A stretch of 64,000 bases of DNA from Ornithodoros turicata (lineage: Eukaryota; Arthropoda; Arachnida; Ixodida; Argasidae): the NCBI RefSeq assembly GCF_037126465.1, contig NC_088206.1, forward strand, positions 14,984,702 to 15,048,701, in the 5' to 3' direction. Each line of letters opens with the position of its first letter. Position 1 is the stretch's first letter. The notes beneath the pieces were generated by a model. That model saw only the letters and a list, made by a program, of their open reading frames with translations, was not told the origin of the DNA and ran no database searches. This document shows, piece by piece, positions 60,901-64,000 of the stretch. Both the position numbers and the translations under genes were made by a program.

Positions 60901-62961
60901 TATTACCTAGACATTACCTAGTCAGGTTGTCCTCAAGAAGCGCACTTGATCATCAAAGCAGCCCCAGCTATCGCTACTGGCTACATTCCTTAGAGGCGGA
61001 ACATCGTGATGAATAAAACATCCTGGAACTTGCAATGCCAAGCTTGCCAAAGTGCGAAGTCAGCAGTCAGTACAAGCAATGTGCTTTCTGCATGGCAGCT
61101 CATGTTAGTCTGAGATGGGAGACTCCCTGTTTATTTATCTTCCACCCGAAAATTAGCTTTTACACCTGTTACACCAATGTTTTTAATTAGATTTTTATAC
61201 AAATTTTTTTATTGAAGCTATTAGAGCAGCATAGGTACCGCTTTTGCGGGGGTTTATACGGGGTCGTTCCTGTGAAGGGAGTGTGTAACTACATATGGCT
61301 TTACCTTAGATTCGTGAACTCTATCTAATTAGGGGTTTCTAGCAAAAATGAGGCAATAGAATGGAGACAGTTCATGTCGTATATCAGCCTCTGCATCTTA
61401 CAGTGCAAATGCACAAAAACCGTGCACATCAGAAACACGGAGAGGCTGCTGTTGGGACCAACTGCTTTGAGAACCAGATAAGCTGCTGACGGTGAAGGTC
61501 ACTTGCTTCTGAGGCATGCAGTTTTGGTTTTGGCCGTTTGCATAGCAAAATTCGGCAAACAGGCATTTCGACACACATTCCCGTTCCAGGAGTTTTATGA
61601 GGATTGTCTCACATTCTGCTATCTCAATCTTGCCTGAAAGCTTACATCTAAATTGTTAATTCTTGTTGTTAATTCGTCATCTAGTAGTTGCATACTCCCT
61701 TTGACAGGGTGTCTGCTTGACAGTGTAACTCAACTGCAAAAACAATATCTATAGTGCTCTCACAGCTCTTTTATCAAAAAAAACCTAATACGTAGTAAAA
61801 AAATACTCCATTATAATCTTATAGACCAATGTTTGCAGGTCATGACTCCCAAACAGGTCATGAGCCTTTTTCTGGGGGTCATGGTCCAAGCAGACATGCG
61901 ACATGCCTTGAGCCACACAGACCAACATATTGACTTGTTTGTATCAAGATAGCAAATACGTCCTCATTAATATACACGATTAAATCAATCCTTGTTAAAA
62001 AAAACATTAATAAGCATTTTTGGTAGCTCTCTCTGTGGTTAGTATCTTTTAAATAAATTGCAATGTAAATGTATATGTGTCGTTGAAAAATAAATTTTTG
62101 GAAGGCTTATAAAGGCGAGGGTCATGGTAGGTTTGGCACTACTCAAAGGGGTCACGTGCTAGAAAAGTTTGAGAAACATTGTTATAGACCAATCCTGTTT
62201 TGTGGCTCCCAAAATTAGTTTATCCCCCGGTTTCTGAAATCAGAAGGGTCTAGTTATGAGAGATTATGATCAACCGGAACATTATTATGCTAGTGTATAC
62301 TAATGCTTAGCTCTGATGTGTGACTTTATTGAAAAGGTGGGTATGGGGGGATGACTTGGTTGTTCCTTGGCTTTGATGCACCAAACAGTTGTGAATGGAG
62401 TTTGAACGTGCTTAGGAGTAACTGTGTTTATGTTCAAGCACACTCGGGGTGTTCGTGCACAGGTCACATGCAAGCATTTTCTCCACATATTACAGGTGGT
62501 GCGTTGCATATGCCTGCTGGACCACCCAATTCCAAACACAAAGGACTCTCTTTCCTGCCAGATTATCATTCCACAGAAGCAGGTGAACCGAAAGTCAGGT
62601 GAGAGCAATGCAAGGGAAAGGTCATGAATGAAGGTCATTGTAATGATGCTCATTTGTGTCTCGTATGTTGTCAGACATCTACGTTTCGTTGGTGTCGTAC
62701 ACACACCAAGTTGCAGCCAGAGGATGGTTCATTGCCATGGTGAGCACTACAGTGGAGTCTGACAACCCCGAACTAGAAATCAAGCCCGGCCTTGAGCTGC
62801 TGGGGACGATTAAACAAAAGTAAGCGTTGCTGCCTTCTGGCTCCTGAATGATGAATGGTCTGTTGTCGTCGTTGCAGTGACATAATTGTCTTTGTGTGCC
62901 TTTCAGGTTTGTAAGCGTGAGTGATGTGTTCAGGCCCACTGATCTGGGAAAAGACAGTCAG
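54970..62961 (+). CDS. Rab GDP-dissociation inhibitor (Rab GDI), 5' complete, 3' end outside window
   Basis: Cytosolic chaperone that extracts GDP-bound prenylated Rab GTPases from membranes and returns them to donor compartments. Exons: 54970-55014, 56809-57016, 58146-58280, 58348-58546, 59933-60233, 62496-62598, 62675-62819, 62907-62961. Phases all match; 1191 nt give 397 residues of about 440-450 usual, so the last 45-50 residues lie past the window edge. The protein starts [18 protein letters not shown], the conserved dinucleotide-fold-like SCR1 region. Next come the Rab-binding [16 protein letters not shown] region, the hallmark [19 protein letters not shown] block, and [15 protein letters not shown] near the C-terminal side. 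The call over Rab escort protein rests on length and on GDI-like sequence throughout. Exon 1 is tiny (15 codons) and is separated by a 1.8-kb intron; introns 3, 6 and 7 are only 67-87 bp. A SINE lies in intron 4, and a foldback element and an hAT-type MITE in intron 5. Confidence 0.95.
59521..59790 (+). mobile_element. tRNA-derived SINE (Ruka-like) in Rab GDI intron 4
   Basis: A pol III internal promoter is evident: box A in GTGGCATAGTGGTTAGGATG and box B GGTTCAAATCC. These are followed by a tRNA-unrelated body (GGGTTTTCCGAAGACTTTCC) and a tail ending in AACTAAAAACTA and poly(A). The layout matches the tRNA-derived SINEs abundant in ticks (Ruka and relatives), named from memory. Long minus-strand frames here are translations of the SINE. 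Confidence 0.85.
60308..60418 (+). repeat. Foldback element with CCCGAGCAGCACA ends and different core
   Basis: The termini match the CCAAGCAGCAYA elements, but the inner arms are TCTTGGCCCAATATTGGG and its complement, unrelated to the other copies. It lies in Rab GDI intron 5, about 75 bp after the exon 5 donor. Confidence 0.65.
61827..62181 (+). mobile_element. hAT-like MITE, 355 bp, in Rab GDI intron 5
   Basis: Termini CAATGTTTGCAGGTCATG and AAAAGTTTGAGAAACATTG are bordered by a perfect 8-bp duplication TTATAGAC (61819-61826, 62182-62189). Related in terminal design to the 27.5-kb element but with different sequence. Confidence 0.8.
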
Positions 62962-64000
62962 GTACGTAGACTGTTCAGTTACTGTGTGTGTCGTTTGTTC
63001 GTGTCCCTTCCTTTGCGCTGGCCACTGTCTTTCACGATACCTCACACGAAGTAGCCCGGAGAAACACGTGTCCGCTAAAGAGTGTTGCAAGGGCCCCCTA
63101 GCCCACGCAATGGTCAATGGCCACTTATGCTTGACACTGGGCTGGTATGTTCTTACTTCTAGCTTCCCCTCTGCGCTGCCCTTAAAGTCCAAGGCAGAAA
63201 GGCACTTTTTCTTATACAAATTCCCCTCTAACAAAATTCAAGAGACCGCAAAAAAAAATCGTTGTGAAGGCAACTTCGTTAAACAGAATTTGCAACAATT
63301 TCGCATCGTACGAACTCCCCTAAATGTGCACCCAACAGAAACCATAATGTTGTGGTTGCAATTTGTATCCGAAGCTAAACATTCGCACAGCAGTGGAAAA
63401 TATCCCTTGCGTCAATACGATCTCGCTAGGCTACCCAACGAGATTGCTCACAAAGGGGATACTGGAACATTAGGTACGCTTGAAAGTAGCCCCTGTTTGT
63501 GAGCCTCATTGCTGATTGTGTCGCTACCTTTAGTCCTATATACATTGTATGCCAGTACAGCCATTGTTAGGGCCCTTCGTTTTCCGCGATTCCGCGAAAT
63601 TTCGCGGTGTTCGGAATTAATTGCGGAATCCTTAGTTTGGCACAGAGTTTCACGGAATCCTTTATTTTTAAGGGTGTGTAGAAATTAGGGTTCTCAAATT
63701 CGAGTCGAATATCAATCACTCGAAGTATCCGATTCGCGAATTGAAATACCCAATATTCTGGTTTCCGGATAATTTGACTATTCGCCGAATACGAACGACG
63801 CCTCCCGAAAGTGGGCTTCACCTGATGCTTCCCTGCATGAGGTGAAGCCGCCCCTACAAAATTGAAGCCTGCCTTACAAAATTGTTTATGCTGCAGGACA
63901 AAACAGACAGATTGTAGTTTAGCTTTGGATAACATTAGCCCAAGTTTATCGTGTATACTTCACCTGAGGAAGGGGCAGCGTCCCTCCCTTGTGCAGTTTA
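62962..64000. other. Rab GDI intron continuing to window edge
   Basis: No continuation exon was found, so the intron after exon 8 exceeds 1 kb. The end holds AT-rich repeat sequence with CCGCGAATT-like foldback bits around 63.6-63.8 kb. The 193-codon frame at 62921-63502 runs out of an exon into the intron and is not a gene. Confidence 0.5.

Noticed and set aside
62921..63502. 193-codon plus-strand frame at the right edge
   Set aside because: It overlaps GDI exon 8 in another frame and continues into the intron; no homology or splice support.

Overview
This is a stretch of animal nuclear genome. It has intron-rich genes with GT-AG introns, short exons and long repeat-filled introns, a tRNA-derived SINE, many MITE-like elements with clean target-site duplications, and no operons. 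Repeat style and the insect/arachnid-like amino acid transporter suggest an arthropod, most likely a tick or other chelicerate. The species call is inference only.

Layout: (1) 1-17.1 kb is repeat-dominated intergenic DNA with decayed LINE pieces, foldback elements, an array of CCGGAAGT (ETS-type) motifs, a 1.2-kb hAT-like element and several MITEs. (2) 17.15-31.65 kb, plus strand: a complete 14-exon SLC6-family nutrient amino acid transporter. The exons join to 1833 nt with all phases compatible, giving 610 residues; introns carry hAT and TA-type MITEs. (3) 38.0-52.6 kb, minus strand: two tandem, partly resolved paralogous genes for an unrecognised membrane protein with a Tyr/Pro/Gly-rich tail carrying PPxY motifs and one hydrophobic segment. 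Their exons match in phase and partly in length and sequence. A PIF/Harbinger-type transposon with intact TIRs and a TAA duplication sits in the downstream copy. (4) 54.97-62.96 kb, plus strand: Rab GDP-dissociation inhibitor, eight exons encoding 397 residues, with the C-terminal exon(s) beyond the right edge.

The transporter (plasma membrane amino acid uptake) and Rab GDI (recycling of Rab GTPases) are ordinary housekeeping genes and show no operon-like link. The tandem PPxY membrane genes between them are the least explained and most interesting part. PPxY motifs recruit WW-domain proteins such as NEDD4-type ubiquitin ligases, so a role in membrane protein trafficking or turnover is a reasonable but untested guess. 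Their 5' and 3' ends are not resolved here.
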